From a virus, in IMG/VR virus record IMGVR_UViG_3300038825_001249, positions 1-33,711 of that record: 33,711 bases of DNA; one strand, given 5' to 3'. A program made the translations under genes and the position numbers. How positions within the stretch are numbered: the stretch's first letter is position 1; every line of letters starts with the position of its first letter. The notes under the pieces are model-generated. The model saw only the letters and a program-made list of their open reading frames with translations. It was not told the DNA's origin and ran no database searches. Positions 14,649 to 24,270 of the stretch are shown here, in pieces.

Positions 14649-16062
14649 AAGTAAGAACCTCTTCAATACCTTTCATTTCATCATCAATGCTTTTCATAAA
14701 CGCGCCAGCATCAACAACCTGATCATCTTGAACTATACGCGGATTTTCTAAAGCTTTAAACGCTTCAATATCAGCATCATATTCTTTAGTTAACCCATTA
14801 CGTTCAACAACTGATCTTTCTCGCTGGCTAACTGAGCCCGTTGTTGCTTTTTTTCTTTCTGGTTGAATGTAATTTTCTTTTACTTTAGATGGTTGATTAA
14901 CTGCTTTCATTTTATTATTTGTTTCAGTTAAAAACCTTGAATCAACATCAACTTCAGCTTCAGTTTTTATTTCATTTAATCGGCGTTGGTGTAATTCAGT
15001 AAGTTTTCCTTTTTCCAATTGAACTAAATCTGATTTTGCTTTAACTGATAATTCATCATTAGCCAGCTTAATTTTTATTTCATCAATATTAGCTTTGACA
15101 GTAATTAAATCTTCACCATCAAGTTTTTTAGCTGAAGTTTCTAGCGTTGATAGTTGTTTGTTTAAAGCGGTTCTTTCAGCTTTTGAAATTTTAGCTGAAG
15201 CATTAGCTGTTAATTCAGCTTTAATTTCTTGAATAAAGTCTTTTTCAACTCGTTCTAAATCAAGGTTAATTTTTTCAGGGTTTAAATTCAAATCATCTTC
15301 AACGCGAGATAAGGCTTCAAGTGACATAACAGCGTCATCATCAAGCGGTAAGCCTTTCGTTTTTTGCCTAACGTTTTTTATATAACCTGATATGCCACCA
15401 GTAAAACCACCAATAGCGGCGGCGCCAGTGGCGGCGGTAACAATATTCAACAAAGCGTCTTTGAATTCGAATGGTGAATTAATATCGTGCTTGTGTTGAT
15501 AAACCAAAGGCTGAATCATTAGTTCAGCGGCAATAGCTAAACCAGCCTCATTTCTGCCAACAGTGATCGCCCGGCCTAAAGTGCTTAAACCTTTTACTGA
15601 AGTTCCAGCTGTAGCAATCGGCATTGTTGCAATGTTAATAGGGTCTAGCATGTAAGCCGTTGCCATACCTAAAAACTGAGCCATGCCATTTCCGCGCTCA
15701 AATACATCGTTTGCATATTCACGGCGTTGTTTTAATAACTGAGCTCGTTCATCAAATAAGGTTTGATCACTCTTTAAATTAAACTCAGGAAAATCTTCAC
15801 CTATTTTTTTGTAATTAACATCACCCACCGGGCTAGTATATTCATCAATGTTAAATGCGCCTGAATCACCATGCTCTTTTACTTGCTCTTTACGTTGATT
15901 AAAGCCTTGCATATTTAGCATTGAAGAAATTGATAATTCTTCATCGAACACTTGACCAACACCAGCCGCGAAAGTTTCACTAAAGCTAGCCTCTTCAACA
16001 AAACTAGCTTGTGATAAATTTTGTGATACTTCCCTTTTATCTAAGGTTGATAAAAACGGCAT
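14638..16062 (-). CDS. Ejection (internal virion) protein with glycine-rich hydrophobic region
   Basis: This is a 474-residue protein of the ejection block. A polar N-terminus (about 110 residues) is followed by hydrophobic segments around residues 115-150 and 195-225 (NIVTAATGAAAIGGFTGGI). Residues about 255-380 form a long charged coiled coil. This pattern fits proteins that form or line the DNA-ejection channel. It overlaps the next gene by 11 bases. No enzymatic motif seen. Confidence 0.72.
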   Translation of the reverse strand: MPFLSTLDKREVSQNLSQASFVEEASFSETFAAGVGQVFDEELSISSMLNMQGFNQRKEQVKEHGDSGAFNIDEYTSPVGDVNYKKIGEDFPEFNLKSDQTLFDERAQLLKQRREYANDVFERGNGMAQFLGMATAYMLDPINIATMPIATAGTSVKGLSTLGRAITVGRNEAGLAIAAELMIQPLVYQHKHDINSPFEFKDALLNIVTAATGAAAIGGFTGGISGYIKNVRQKTKGLPLDDDAVMSLEALSRVEDDLNLNPEKINLDLERVEKDFIQEIKAELTANASAKISKAERTALNKQLSTLETSAKKLDGEDLITVKANIDEIKIKLANDELSVKAKSDLVQLEKGKLTELHQRRLNEIKTEAEVDVDSRFLTETNNKMKAVNQPSKVKENYIQPERKKATTGSVSQRERSVVERNGLTKEYDADIEAFKALENPRIVQDDQVVDAGAFMKSIDDEMKGIEEVLTCAI

Positions 16063-16064
16063 AA

Positions 16065-18122
16065 TTAAAAGCCTCTCAATTTAGAAATAGCTGATTCAAT
16101 TGTTTTAGCTTTAACGAATTTTTTAGCTTCTTGTTGTGCTTGTTGCTCTTGAGTGTATTCAATGATCAACGGCTCACCATCAGCCTTAAATAATGCTTGG
16201 GATTCATTAGCCATAACAATGTATTTATTTGCGCCAACACTTTTTATTTTACCGTTCTGAATAACGTTAGCTGCTTGATTATCAGTAAACCCAAGTACAC
16301 CGCCCAAAGCTTCAACCTGAAGCCCTGAAAATTCATCAATAAAATCTTCAAAAGTATCTTCATCAACTCCGCGAGGCAATTCAATCTTGTTACCGTTAAC
16401 CTCTCCTATTCCACCAGTAACAGCGCTTAAAGAGTTTTCCCAAGCATCAACATCAAATACATCAACATTGCCAGCAGTTGACGCGTAATGAGCTTTAGCC
16501 GCTTCTAATATTGACGTTTTATCTTGTACACCATAAACATCACCAAGAAAATCTTCAGAAACGCTTAAGTATTCGCTAGGTTTTGCGGCGGTTACTAATT
16601 TATTTTTTAATAATTCTTGCCCTTGAAACACAGTAGCCATCAAAACATTGTCACCAGTTGCGCCAGCCATTGAAAAAGCTTGCTGGTTCTTTGGTGAAAT
16701 TTGAGCCCATACCGCCGGGGCTTCATTTAATGCATTGGCAAGCTGAACTTTTTCAGCAACCGTCATAGCTTCAATATTTCTTGATAACGAATTAGCTTCT
16801 ATATCACTTAAAGGTGATACAGGCACACCGTAATGATTGCTTAATGTTTCAGCTTGATCAGCTTTTAAACTTAAAGATAAAGGATCTGAAGGGTCAAATG
16901 ATACTTCTTGAATCAATCCTTGCTGAACACCTAAAGAATAACCGTCTTTAGTTGCCGCTTTATTTATTTCATTATTTGCTTTTAGCATTGCGGTTAAATC
17001 AGCCACATCATCTAACTTGCCAGTTTCTAAATCGTTTAATTGTGCATTTCTATCTTCAATAGATAGCACTGAAAAAGAAGCGGTTTTATTTATGCGATCA
17101 AAATGTTCTTGTTGATTAGTTCCGGCAACTAATTCTTTAACGCGAATTTTTTCTTGTGGGTCAACTTCAAAGCCAAGGCTAACAGCTGTTTCATATTGCT
17201 TTAATGCTTTATTAGCTTCTTTAGTAACAGTTTGTGAGCGAGCGTTAGCTTTTGCTTTTTGGCGGTTAATATCCGTTTGTTGTGAATTGGTATAAGTTGA
17301 CCATTCGTCAGGAGTCCAGCCTTTTGGGGCTTTACCTCTAATTTTATTTAATTCAGTTTCAGCTTCTTCAATGCCTTTATCTTCTAAAATATCATCAAAC
17401 TTTTTACGAGAAATTTGTTCAGTCATTTCACGGTTTATTTCACGTTTTATATTTGAAGCTTTATCACTTTTTAAATCACCAGATTCAACAAGGCCATCAA
17501 TAGTTGTAAATGCTTGTAATGCAGATTCAGCGGCCCCGGTTGAATTACCTTCGCGGGCTAATCTTGATGATTCATTACTAAAAGAAGTTATTGCTTCAGA
17601 ACTTTCAGCAACAGCATTCTCTTTATTTTTAATAATGTTTTTTCTATGGACTCGCATTCTTGAATTTAGAATTTGATTTTCGGCAAACTGAGCAACTTCA
17701 TTTTGTACCGAAGGATCAATAGACTTTAAAACACCATTGATATAGCCTTGCGCTTTTTCATTGAACTGAGCAACGTTATCAGGGTTTTCAGCTTCAATAG
17801 CATTAATAGCTTCTTTGGTATCATTGCCAAGCCCGGCAAGATAAGAAGTTTCTAAAGCTTTATTGTATGCCTTGGTTGATACGCCACCCGTTAAAATGGT
17901 TTCAGCAACACCAGCTTCTTTACGTTTAAATGGCTTACCTTCTTGAATGGCTTGTTGTGCTTCTTCTTCACCACGCTTAGTTTCAACAGTGTCAACCAAT
18001 CGTTCAGTTGACTGTTTAAATGATTGAAGGCGATTCAATAAAGAATTAGCACCTTGAACAAAGCCAGTTGATAAATTTTGTTGCTGAATTCCAACTTGAT
18101 CAGTAAATCTTTTTGCTGGCAT
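16065..18122 (-). CDS. Large helical ejection (internal virion) protein
   Basis: This is a 685-residue, almost entirely helical acidic protein in the gp15-like position of the ejection block. N-terminal residues (FVQGANSLLNRLQSFKQST) are followed by many Ala/Glu/Lys-rich helices. There are no membrane segments and no catalytic motif. The start overlaps the upstream stop (TAATG). Role inferred from order: gp14-like, gp15-like, then two large proteins before the fibre. Confidence 0.72.
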   Translation of the reverse strand: MPAKRFTDQVGIQQQNLSTGFVQGANSLLNRLQSFKQSTERLVDTVETKRGEEEAQQAIQEGKPFKRKEAGVAETILTGGVSTKAYNKALETSYLAGLGNDTKEAINAIEAENPDNVAQFNEKAQGYINGVLKSIDPSVQNEVAQFAENQILNSRMRVHRKNIIKNKENAVAESSEAITSFSNESSRLAREGNSTGAAESALQAFTTIDGLVESGDLKSDKASNIKREINREMTEQISRKKFDDILEDKGIEEAETELNKIRGKAPKGWTPDEWSTYTNSQQTDINRQKAKANARSQTVTKEANKALKQYETAVSLGFEVDPQEKIRVKELVAGTNQQEHFDRINKTASFSVLSIEDRNAQLNDLETGKLDDVADLTAMLKANNEINKAATKDGYSLGVQQGLIQEVSFDPSDPLSLSLKADQAETLSNHYGVPVSPLSDIEANSLSRNIEAMTVAEKVQLANALNEAPAVWAQISPKNQQAFSMAGATGDNVLMATVFQGQELLKNKLVTAAKPSEYLSVSEDFLGDVYGVQDKTSILEAAKAHYASTAGNVDVFDVDAWENSLSAVTGGIGEVNGNKIELPRGVDEDTFEDFIDEFSGLQVEALGGVLGFTDNQAANVIQNGKIKSVGANKYIVMANESQALFKADGEPLIIEYTQEQQAQQEAKKFVKAKTIESAISKLRGF

Positions 18123-18523
18123 TAAGCACCCCCTGAAGCGGCTTTAGTGGCCTTTTCTTCAAGCGAAGTTATCAAACCAATATTAGCGCCTGTTTTAGCT
18201 TGTCTTTGCGCTATTTTTCCACGGGCTTTTAAAGTCATTGCTTTTAGTTTTGTTTGGAATACATCGCGCTCAGTTGCTACTTTTTCACGGCGAACATCTT
18301 CTTTCATTACGGATAATGGCGAACCCTCAAAAGCGGCAATACCACTAGCGCCAGCGCTAGCATTTTGACTCGCCAAAGCTTCAGCTAATCGACCTTTGCG
18401 ATCGGCTTCTCGTGAAACTCCGGCGGCTTCCTCTGCTTTAGCGGCAATTTCTGCTTCGCCTCTTGCAATATCACCTTGAGCCCTTTGCAATCCAAATGAT
18501 GCAATATCAGCTGAAATACCCAT
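18122..18523 (-). CDS. Small ejection (internal virion) protein, gp14-like position
   Basis: This is a 133-residue alanine-rich helical protein (GDIARGEAEIAAKAEEAAG, LAEALASQNASAGASGIAAF). A small protein of this type sits directly after the tail nozzle gene in many podoviruses and is packaged in the head or tail core. The middle segment GASGIAAFEGSPLSVM is a conserved-looking hairpin. Starts and stops overlap both neighbours by one base. Confidence 0.72.
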   Translation of the reverse strand: MGISADIASFGLQRAQGDIARGEAEIAAKAEEAAGVSREADRKGRLAEALASQNASAGASGIAAFEGSPLSVMKEDVRREKVATERDVFQTKLKAMTLKARGKIAQRQAKTGANIGLITSLEEKATKAASGGA

Positions 18524-20553
18524 TATGCTTTCACCTCTTGCCCTATTGACAATATAGTCATATTAAAGGGCGTATCTTGAGTTATAGTAATATCAGCCTC
18601 TAAACTCCAACCTGATAAAGTAATTCTTTTCAAGCCTGTTTGCGGCTCTGGTGCATCAAACTGATTAATACCAATCGTTTTATCGGCTAGTCTTTGCCCG
18701 TTAACAATAACACCATTTGATTCAAATAAATTTAAAGCGGCTCTTAATATTTTTTTCTTGCTTGCCGCATTTGGCCCGTCTTGCAAACCAATATTTAAAG
18801 GCATTGTTTTAATTATTGGTGTATAGGCAAGCCCGGCTTCAATTATATCAGCATCACGAGTAATTGTTATTTGACCACCTGAAACAGTAAACTTGCCTTG
18901 GTAAGCGCCATCAGCTTTAACATCAACCTCTTTACCTTCCAAGTGATTAAGCCCGGTTAATGTAGGGGAGCCGCCAACGCTTGTTATTACAGCACTGTCA
19001 GTTAAAGCGACTAATGATTCAACTTCGACATAATAAACCGTTTGTGAGTTAATCTCGCGCTCTACTAGTAAATACAAAGTGTCGCTAACAACTGAAATTG
19101 ATTTAATTAAACCACTCGCCCAACTTGTGAACGCCTGAACGCCTTCAGAAGCTAAAGTATTAAATACGGTTAATGAACCATCAGCATTTAAAATATAAAC
19201 ATAATTTGCATCGCTTTCTTCAGTGCCACGGCTAGCCACCATTTCAACGGGGCTTTTAATTAAATGCGGAGCCAGTGAAGAAACTGAACCTGATTGATTC
19301 GATTGAAACTCATTAACAAAAACAAATTGATTGATCACTTTACCCGTTCTTTGAACAAATAAAGTAACACCATCAATACTAACCGGGCGAACTCTTTTTG
19401 AACCTAAATTAGTTTGCGGAATAACAGCAACCGTTGAAGGTGTAACTGGTGAAGCTTTAACGTAAAATTCAGCGCCAGAAGTAAACACTTGTAAAGAGCG
19501 ATTTGAAAATATACCTGTAATAGCGTTTACTTGATCTGTATCAAGTGTTGCATCAATGCTTTCATCATCACGAGCCCGACCATCATCAAAATTAAAAAAG
19601 TCGTTTACGTTTGAGCCCCATAAAGTGGCAGGGCGAGAAGTTGAACCGCCAAAATACAAGCGCCCTTCATGGAAGGTACACGTTCTAGGCCAGCCACGAA
19701 GAACAGACCAAACATTTTCAGCGCCAGAAGTGCCAGCTTGATCACGAGTTGTAACGCCTTTAAATGTTGTTTTTTCTGTCAATACTGGTGTTACTGTCAA
19801 TAACTCCCAAGCATCAGCAGAATCACCGCTCAAGGTTATTTGATAAGCGGTTAGCGGGGTTGTTGTTGTAACCGTTACACCTGTGTTGCTAGTGTTAGGT
19901 AAATTTTGAATTGCATCTCTAATGCCTTCCTGATTTGTTGAATCATCACCACCAAAAACAATTTCTTCAGAAAGAATGCCATTCAAAGCAATTTTATACC
20001 GATCACCTTCACTAGCATCAGTGAAAGTTATCGTTTGAATCTCACTAACTGGAACGGGGCTTGAGCCATCATTAAAGTTAAATTGTGGAAAATTAACCAA
20101 AGGCAAAGCATTAAAAGCCCATGCAGTATCAGAAGTCCTTGATAATGATTGCGGGGCAATGCCTTCTTGAGTTATCACTGCAGTATCAGCCGACTGAATA
20201 TAATCAGCTTCTTTAATTTGCGCTAACGTAAATGGTGAAACTAAGTAATCATTGCCTGAACCATTAATATTAGTTTGAAGGACGCCATCTTTATAAATTT
20301 CAACTTTAAGATCAGTAAAAACTAAAAGGTAACTTTGTTCAGTATTGAAAGAAAAGTTTTCTAATCGACCATTACCAAAAGTTGAACCTAAAAATTCTTG
20401 TCCGGGTCTGCGTTTAACCCCACCTTGTGGAAGTGTTAAAATATTTGAAGCAGTACGCAAGCCGTTATAATAAGCTTGTATATCAATTCGACCTAATAAA
20501 AGAGGGTCTAACTCCCCTCTGTTCATGTTGCTTTGAAAGTTCCAAATTCCCAT
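18523..20553 (-). CDS. Tail tubular protein B-like nozzle protein (T7 gp12-like)
   Basis: This is a 676-residue protein. The N-terminus WNFQSNMNRGELDPLLLGR and the block ILTLPQGGVKRRPGQEFLG are hallmark features of the tail nozzle family. The rest is beta-rich, as expected for the hexameric tail tube below the gatekeeper protein. It follows the gp11-like gene with one-base overlap (TAATG). Length is close to family members. Confidence 0.88.
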   Translation of the reverse strand: MGIWNFQSNMNRGELDPLLLGRIDIQAYYNGLRTASNILTLPQGGVKRRPGQEFLGSTFGNGRLENFSFNTEQSYLLVFTDLKVEIYKDGVLQTNINGSGNDYLVSPFTLAQIKEADYIQSADTAVITQEGIAPQSLSRTSDTAWAFNALPLVNFPQFNFNDGSSPVPVSEIQTITFTDASEGDRYKIALNGILSEEIVFGGDDSTNQEGIRDAIQNLPNTSNTGVTVTTTTPLTAYQITLSGDSADAWELLTVTPVLTEKTTFKGVTTRDQAGTSGAENVWSVLRGWPRTCTFHEGRLYFGGSTSRPATLWGSNVNDFFNFDDGRARDDESIDATLDTDQVNAITGIFSNRSLQVFTSGAEFYVKASPVTPSTVAVIPQTNLGSKRVRPVSIDGVTLFVQRTGKVINQFVFVNEFQSNQSGSVSSLAPHLIKSPVEMVASRGTEESDANYVYILNADGSLTVFNTLASEGVQAFTSWASGLIKSISVVSDTLYLLVEREINSQTVYYVEVESLVALTDSAVITSVGGSPTLTGLNHLEGKEVDVKADGAYQGKFTVSGGQITITRDADIIEAGLAYTPIIKTMPLNIGLQDGPNAASKKKILRAALNLFESNGVIVNGQRLADKTIGINQFDAPEPQTGLKRITLSGWSLEADITITQDTPFNMTILSIGQEVKA

Positions 20554-21143
20554 TATCTGAACCCACCAACACTACCAAAGCCACCACCGTTTCTAGCATC
20601 AATTAAAGGTGAATCAATAATTGATATTTGCGGTCTGTTTTGGCTATCTATTGCCATTGCTTTATTGATTGCGTTTATTGCTTTTTGCTCATAAAGTCCA
20701 GCCTTGCCAGTATCTTCAGTTACAGCAATTGCAAAATCAGCCGCTAATAAGTATTCAAGCGATTTAACAACGTGAGGCGGCAAATTAACTTCATCAACAT
20801 TAAAAATATAAGTACACAATAATTGTGTTTGATTAGATAAAAGAAGGTTGCCTTCTAAAATATAATTACTATGGCCCTGAACATTCCATATTCTGATTAA
20901 ATCAGTTGGTAATTGAAAGGCGTATTGATAGCCCGTTAAAATATCAGGTGTTTGAGATAATCGGTTTAATCGTTGAGACTTTAAAGCAAATGACCAAGGA
21001 TGTTCGCTTAACATTCTTTTTTTTGTTTCAGGATAAAGGTTGGCGGCGGCTTGAGCGCCAGCGCCGGGATCATCAAATGAGGAAATCGGATTATCTCCGA
21101 TTAAAAGAAGAGCGTTAGACGCTATATCGATAGAACTAGGCAT
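20553..21143 (-). CDS. Tail tubular protein A-like gatekeeper (T7 gp11-like)
   Basis: This is a 196-residue protein with the characteristic start IDIASNALLLIGDNPISSFDD, then ANLYPETKKRMLSEHPWSFA and LPTDLIRIWNV. These proteins form a dodecameric ring joining the portal to the nozzle. Length fits the family. It precedes the gp12-like gene, as in T7-like phages. Confidence 0.88.
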   Translation of the reverse strand: MPSSIDIASNALLLIGDNPISSFDDPGAGAQAAANLYPETKKRMLSEHPWSFALKSQRLNRLSQTPDILTGYQYAFQLPTDLIRIWNVQGHSNYILEGNLLLSNQTQLLCTYIFNVDEVNLPPHVVKSLEYLLAADFAIAVTEDTGKAGLYEQKAINAINKAMAIDSQNRPQISIIDSPLIDARNGGGFGSVGGFR

Positions 21144-21186
21144 AGCTAACCCCTAAATTAAAAGCACTTCCTTGTGCTATTTGTTT

Positions 21187-21453
21187 TTATGCGAAGTCGT
21201 TAGCAGATTCTAAAGTTGCAACGCCATCACCATCAACAGCCATTTTTAAAAAGCTGGTTGTAGTTGCTGAGTCTGTCAAAATAACATCACCATCTTTCAA
21301 ACCCAAGCCGCCAGTTTTTGACGAAGCGGCATTGAAATAACCAGATCCTTTAATGGTAGCGATTGCATCAGCAGATGAATAACTAAATATTCTTGCCGCG
21401 TTACTGTTTGCCATTGCTGACAATGGGATAAATGTACCAGCTGAAAAAGCCAT
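21187..21453 (-). CDS. Small beta-rich virion-associated protein, paralogous to the next head protein's N-terminus
   Basis: This is an 88-residue protein starting at the ATG with a GGAG ribosome site (the longer frame from 21468 lacks one). Segments FIPLSAMANSNAARIFSYSS and KGSGYFNAASSK, then LGLKDGDVILTD, match in order the N-terminal third of the protein at 22585-23388 (NIWTYRTTDSS, QSDYFIKK, IESGDFINL). It lies just after the coat gene. A head decoration or adaptor role is plausible, not shown. Confidence 0.7.
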   Translation of the reverse strand: MAFSAGTFIPLSAMANSNAARIFSYSSADAIATIKGSGYFNAASSKTGGLGLKDGDVILTDSATTTSFLKMAVDGDGVATLESANDFA

Positions 21454-21510
21454 AGTTTTAATCTCCAAAAATTAAAATTGCGACCTAGCAAGCTAAGCCG
21501 CGTTTATTTT

Positions 21511-22392
21511 CTAAGCTTGCGCCACAAGAACGGTTGAATCAGAAAGCACTTTAACAATACCAGCGTTTTCACGAATTACCGCACCAGCTTTATAAACTGC
21601 ATTAGATAACCATGAGGTTTTCTGTGCAATCCAATCAACAGATGTTTTCATATCTAAACCAATAGCGTAACCAACCGCTTTTTTATGGTAAGCAAATGAA
21701 GCACAAGAAGTTGTTCCATCGCCCGGTAAGCCACCTTCTTCACGCGTTTCAATTACGCAGAAAGTAAAACCAAGGAATGTATCAATTTCACCCTGAACCA
21801 AAGCTTTAACGCTATTGTAATCAGCGCTTGTTACTTGAGTTGTAGCAAGTAATTGATCAAGGCTATCAGCTGTAATAGCAAGAGTACGATCACTAGCAGG
21901 AACACCACGTTTAGTTAATCCTTTTGTAGCCGCTCGACGAATTGCGGCAACAGTTAAAGCAACGGTTGCGGTTAAATCAATCAATAAACCTTCAGCTGAT
22001 GAAGCTGGTGTTGCACTGTAAGTACCAGCCGCCATTGCATCAATAATAATTTGATCTTCACGGCGAGCAATTGCCATAGCGATAGTTTCAGCTAACTCTT
22101 GTTTTTCATCAAAGTTAACTTCAGCTTGATCAAAGATATCTGTGTATTCTGGTGCATTCCAATTTTCTAGGTTTGCAGTAGGGCGAGAACGCTCAACGTC
22201 CATCGGTGTTACATCTGCTTGAGATGCTTTTTGATTTGCTAAACCTTTACCAGAAGCGGCGAACTTATATGCTTCGCCTACCACGCCAGTTCGAATTGAA
22301 ACTGTATTTCGTAATTTACCTGATGCTTGATAAGCATGCTTTACTTCACTATCAAATTCCGTGACAGCCGCGTTTGTTAGAAACTTACTCAT
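21511..22392 (-). CDS. Major capsid (coat) protein
   Basis: The 293-residue protein is of the size and position expected for a coat protein of the HK97 fold. N-terminal FDSEVKHAYQASGKLRNTV, the AELENW/NAPEYTDIFDQAEVNFDEKQEL helix region and the segment DQLLATTQVTSADYNSVKALVQGEIDTFLGF are typical of coat proteins of T7-like and related podoviruses. It has a strong GAGG ribosome site and its own long leader with a predicted promoter, fitting a highly expressed gene. Confidence 0.86.
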   Translation of the reverse strand: MSKFLTNAAVTEFDSEVKHAYQASGKLRNTVSIRTGVVGEAYKFAASGKGLANQKASQADVTPMDVERSRPTANLENWNAPEYTDIFDQAEVNFDEKQELAETIAMAIARREDQIIIDAMAAGTYSATPASSAEGLLIDLTATVALTVAAIRRAATKGLTKRGVPASDRTLAITADSLDQLLATTQVTSADYNSVKALVQGEIDTFLGFTFCVIETREEGGLPGDGTTSCASFAYHKKAVGYAIGLDMKTSVDWIAQKTSWLSNAVYKAGAVIRENAGIVKVLSDSTVLVAQA

Positions 22393-22584
22393 AATGAGTA
22401 CCTCTTGATTAAATAAATTTGTTTTTATTAGTAAGGGGTGTGTCCTGAACGGGGCCGCCTAACTAAATTAATCTTTCGATTCAGTTTAATTAGTCATTGT
22501 TCAGGCTCAAAAATGAGGTATCTGATAGACTTAATTAGAATAATATACCTGTTTACTGTTAAAGTAAATTTAATACCTCGCTAA
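22393..22584 (-). promoter_or_regulatory. Structured coat-gene leader with putative promoter
   Basis: This 192-base gap has no gene. A promoter is predicted on the minus strand: TTTACT (22563-22568) and TATTAT (22540-22545), 17 bases apart. A 6-bp inverted repeat (TTTACT/AGTAAA) lies over the -35. Nearer the coat gene, CCTGAAC (22444-22450) and GTTCAGG (22499-22505) enclose an imperfect inner stem (ACTAA..TTAGT), giving a large RNA hairpin in the leader. Confidence 0.5.
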
Positions 22585-23388
22585 CTAAACATAGTTATAG
22601 CCTTCTAGCTTGTAAAAAACAGCCAATGCAGAAGGGGCTGATTGAACGCCAGCAGCAATCAACGCCGCACTAGGGGAGGTAAAAAGAAGATCGCTATCAT
22701 CTACGCCCGATGTAGGATTTAAAGGATCGCCACCTACAGAGCTTTGCGCCCATCTATTTCTTACTATTGTTCCAGCGGTAAAGAAAATAGGGGACATATC
22801 AAAAAAAACATTAATGGTGTTTCCGTTTGCTATTCGTCTATTGACTGACGTGCCTAGCTGTAACCAAGTGGTGCCACCATCGACTGAAGCCTCCGCCTGA
22901 AAGAATGCCTCCACGTTTCCGGGGTTTGTTTTTTTTGCAATCTGAAAGGTTTGCTTTACCATCAATGGCCCTGATTTATTCACAGTTACTTGCCCATTTG
23001 CCGCAACTGTGATTATCCCGTCAGGATCAGAACCCCCGGAACCTAAAGTGACAGTAGTCAAAACATCAAGAGCCGGGCCGGGCTGTGTAGAATTTTCTGA
23101 AAACCTTGCTGATTCAACATAGTACCCTTCAAGGGCGCTTCTTGAGGTGACAACATCAAGAAAAACAGTTGCAGAACCATTTTCATTTAAAAACCTACCT
23201 ACGAAATGACCATCAGAAGCATCTAGATTTATAAAGTCACCACTCTCTATCTCGTTGATTTTTTTGATAAAATAGTCCGATTGCATTGTATCGGCTGAAC
23301 TATCTGTTGTTCTGTAAGTCCATATATTAGGCAAATCGCTGTTTCCGTGACTTGATATAGGGCCAAAAGTTTTTTGATTGAATGACAT
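22585..23388 (-). CDS. Head-associated beta-rich protein (decoration or fibre candidate)
   Basis: This is a 267-residue protein between scaffold and coat. The ATG at 23388 has AAGG about 5 bases upstream; the longer frame from 23412 is less likely. Residues 1-70 share a domain with the small protein at 21187-21453. The remainder is beta-rich: a segment near residue 100-150 (VTLGSGGSDPDGIITVAANG) is followed by one near 165-190 with the look of a phage C1q/TNF-type trimer (FFQAEASVDGGTTWLQLGTS). This fits a head fibre or decoration protein. Function not proven. Confidence 0.68.
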   Translation of the reverse strand: MSFNQKTFGPISSHGNSDLPNIWTYRTTDSSADTMQSDYFIKKINEIESGDFINLDASDGHFVGRFLNENGSATVFLDVVTSRSALEGYYVESARFSENSTQPGPALDVLTTVTLGSGGSDPDGIITVAANGQVTVNKSGPLMVKQTFQIAKKTNPGNVEAFFQAEASVDGGTTWLQLGTSVNRRIANGNTINVFFDMSPIFFTAGTIVRNRWAQSSVGGDPLNPTSGVDDSDLLFTSPSAALIAAGVQSAPSALAVFYKLEGYNYV

Positions 23389-23419
23389 GTTTGCTACCTT
23401 ATTAATATACAATGTGAAT

Positions 23420-23469
23420 GTTAAGCGGTTGTTACCGGGTAGGGGTAGGAGCTACCCGGTACGCTTAAC
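23420..23469 (-). promoter_or_regulatory. Long stable hairpin between scaffold and head protein genes
   Basis: Nested perfect stems GTTAAGCG/CGCTTAAC (23420-23427, 23462-23469) and TACCGGGTA/TACCCGGTA enclose a GC-rich loop. No T-run follows on either strand. It begins 2 bases after the scaffold stop codon. It may be an RNA processing or mRNA-stability element setting the ratio of scaffold to downstream head proteins. Confidence 0.6.
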
Positions 23470-23471
23470 GA

Positions 23472-24269
23472 CTAGCCAACCATTTGGCGGTTTTCTTCTT
23501 GACCGTAAAAATCATTACGTGCCTTTTGATACTTTGCTTTAAACGCTTTATCTGTGTTAATTCTGCGTTGACCGTTATCATCAAGCTCAAATTGCATAGC
23601 TTTAATTTCAGCTTCATCAATACCCGGACTACCTTTAGAATCATCTATATCAACCGATTTAGCACCAGTTAATTTAATGATTTGTTCAAGGGCCTTAACT
23701 GCCCCGGCATTAGTGGCGAAACCTTCAAGCCCTGCCAACGTTTCAGAATCAAGGTTTTTACTAGCCCATTGTTGAATATTAGTAACTCGCGCTTCAGCGT
23801 TATTACCAAGCTGTTTCATTTGATCAGTTTTATAATCTTCATTGGCTTTTTGTTCTGCTACTTGTTGCATAGCATAAAGATTAACAAGGCCGCTTAAGCC
23901 TTCTTGACTCATGTTTGATTCTTTAGCAAATTCTTTAGCGGCTTGAAGCATTGGATCATCAGCGCTAATTTCAACACCAAGTTCTTTAAGTTCGTCACTC
24001 AAAACAACTTCAGCATATTCTTCAGGAGCGCCAGTAAACGCGCCGAACTTAGAAGATAGTTCAGTGTATGCTTTCGCTTGTTCGGCAATAGATTCTTCTT
24101 GTGTTTTACCTTCAGCAACGTATTTACTTTGCAACCATTCAGGGGCTTGGTTTTCTTCACCACCATCATTATTTTCATTGTTGTTTTCTTCACCGCCGCC
24201 GCCTTCGCCGCCATCATCGCCAGCTTCTTCACGAAAAACACGACCTAACCAATCTTTATTAATTAACAT
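23472..24269 (-). CDS. Capsid scaffolding protein
   Basis: This is a 265-residue acidic protein. A glycine/glutamate/asparagine-rich N-terminus (residues 16-42) is followed by WLQSKY and helical acidic regions with EEYAEVVLSDELKELGVEI. The C-terminus is basic (KAFKAKYQKARNDFYG), as expected for binding the coat. Low complexity and position between portal and coat genes are typical of podovirus scaffolds, which are removed or degraded at maturation. Confidence 0.82.
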   Translation of the reverse strand: MLINKDWLGRVFREEAGDDGGEGGGGEENNNENNDGGEENQAPEWLQSKYVAEGKTQEESIAEQAKAYTELSSKFGAFTGAPEEYAEVVLSDELKELGVEISADDPMLQAAKEFAKESNMSQEGLSGLVNLYAMQQVAEQKANEDYKTDQMKQLGNNAEARVTNIQQWASKNLDSETLAGLEGFATNAGAVKALEQIIKLTGAKSVDIDDSKGSPGIDEAEIKAMQFELDDNGQRRINTDKAFKAKYQKARNDFYGQEENRQMVG

Positions 24270-24270
24270 A

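Noticed and set aside
23420-23469. GTTAAGCG...CGCTTAAC palindrome as another attC
   Set aside because: The box order is reversed (GTT first, AAC last), no crossover site or cassette is present, and it sits between two head genes.
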